DNA of 14,844 bases from positions 1 to 14,844 of the forward strand of contig CAMTOW010000013.1 of assembly GCA_947074245.1 (NCBI GenBank), in the 5' to 3' direction. Of the stretch, positions 14,796 to 14,844 are shown in pieces. The stretch comes from an uncultured Bacteroidales bacterium. Lineage in GTDB: Bacteria > Bacteroidota > Bacteroidia > Bacteroidales > JAUNSR01. Every line of letters begins with the position of its first letter. Position 1 is the stretch's first letter. The notes beneath the pieces were generated by a model. That model had not been told where the DNA came from. It made no database searches and was given only the letters and a program-made list of their open reading frames with translations. The position numbers were made by a program, and so were the translations under genes.

Positions 14796-14844
14796 AGATC
14801 GGAAGAGCGTCGTGTAGGGAAAGAGTGTTAAGATTAGTGTAGAT
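14796..14844. other. Illumina TruSeq adapter contamination at the contig end
   Basis: Bases 14796-14828 begin AGATCGGAAGAGCGTCGTGT and match all 33 bases of the reverse-complemented TruSeq P5-side adapter. The next eight bases, TAAGATTA (14829-14836), sit exactly where the i5 index belongs and are the reverse complement of TAATCTTA (D506 in the TruSeq set, from memory). The final eight, GTGTAGAT (14837-14844), are the start of the P5 sequence that follows the index. Translated, this gives IGRASCRERV, a known contaminant peptide. The segment is not genomic DNA. Confidence 0.97.

Noticed and set aside
14798..14844. C-terminal residues IGRASCRERVLRLV of the last gene as real protein
   Set aside because: They are the translation of sequencing adapter, index and P5 sequence.

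Overview
The window looks like a contig from a Bacteroidales genome. Three things point there: promoter-like sequences with the Bacteroidetes -7 box TAnnTTTG (best case ahead of gmd, with TTTG 19 bases upstream), two long HU-related DNA-binding proteins of a type common in this order, and a DUF3575-type exported protein beside an OmpA-like protein. The genus cannot be read from the sequence. All assignments are by eye from translated sequence and motifs; no search was run.

Layout. Bases 1-226 are non-coding and hold a 22-base direct repeat and a 12-bp inverted repeat. Bases 227-7903 form a minus-strand surface-polysaccharide cluster. In order of transcription it runs: gmd (GDP-mannose 4,6-dehydratase), fcl (GDP-L-fucose synthase, 4-base ATGA overlap), a terminator and a new promoter-like box, a GNAT-like protein, a membrane-bound WbpM/CapD-type UDP-sugar 4,6-dehydratase, a Wzx-type flippase, and a GT8 glycosyltransferase (again a 4-base overlap). 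gmd and fcl supply GDP-L-fucose, the WbpM-like enzyme starts a UDP-linked deoxy-amino sugar, GT8 adds a sugar, and the flippase exports lipid-linked units. The product is probably capsule, O-antigen or a glycan for protein glycosylation. No polymerase or initiating transferase is visible, so the cluster probably continues past the left edge.

Bases 8053-9585 hold a second minus-strand group: a small unknown membrane-anchored or exported protein and two paralogous HU-like proteins. Upstream, 9586-10281 is a roughly 700-base non-coding stretch between divergent gene groups. It contains promoter-like boxes, four tandem 10-bp repeats, A-tracts spaced exactly 10 bases apart, and a possibly structured AT-rich segment.

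Bases 10282 to the right edge hold a plus-strand group of three exported proteins: a DUF3575-type small barrel, a protein with a carboxypeptidase-regulatory-like domain, an OmpA-like domain and a helical C-terminus, and a large protein built from about 187-residue tandem beta-rich units. This looks like an outer-membrane assembly. The last gene is cut off, and the final 49 bases (14796-14844) are not biological. They match an Illumina TruSeq P5-side adapter, an 8-base index and the start of the P5 sequence.
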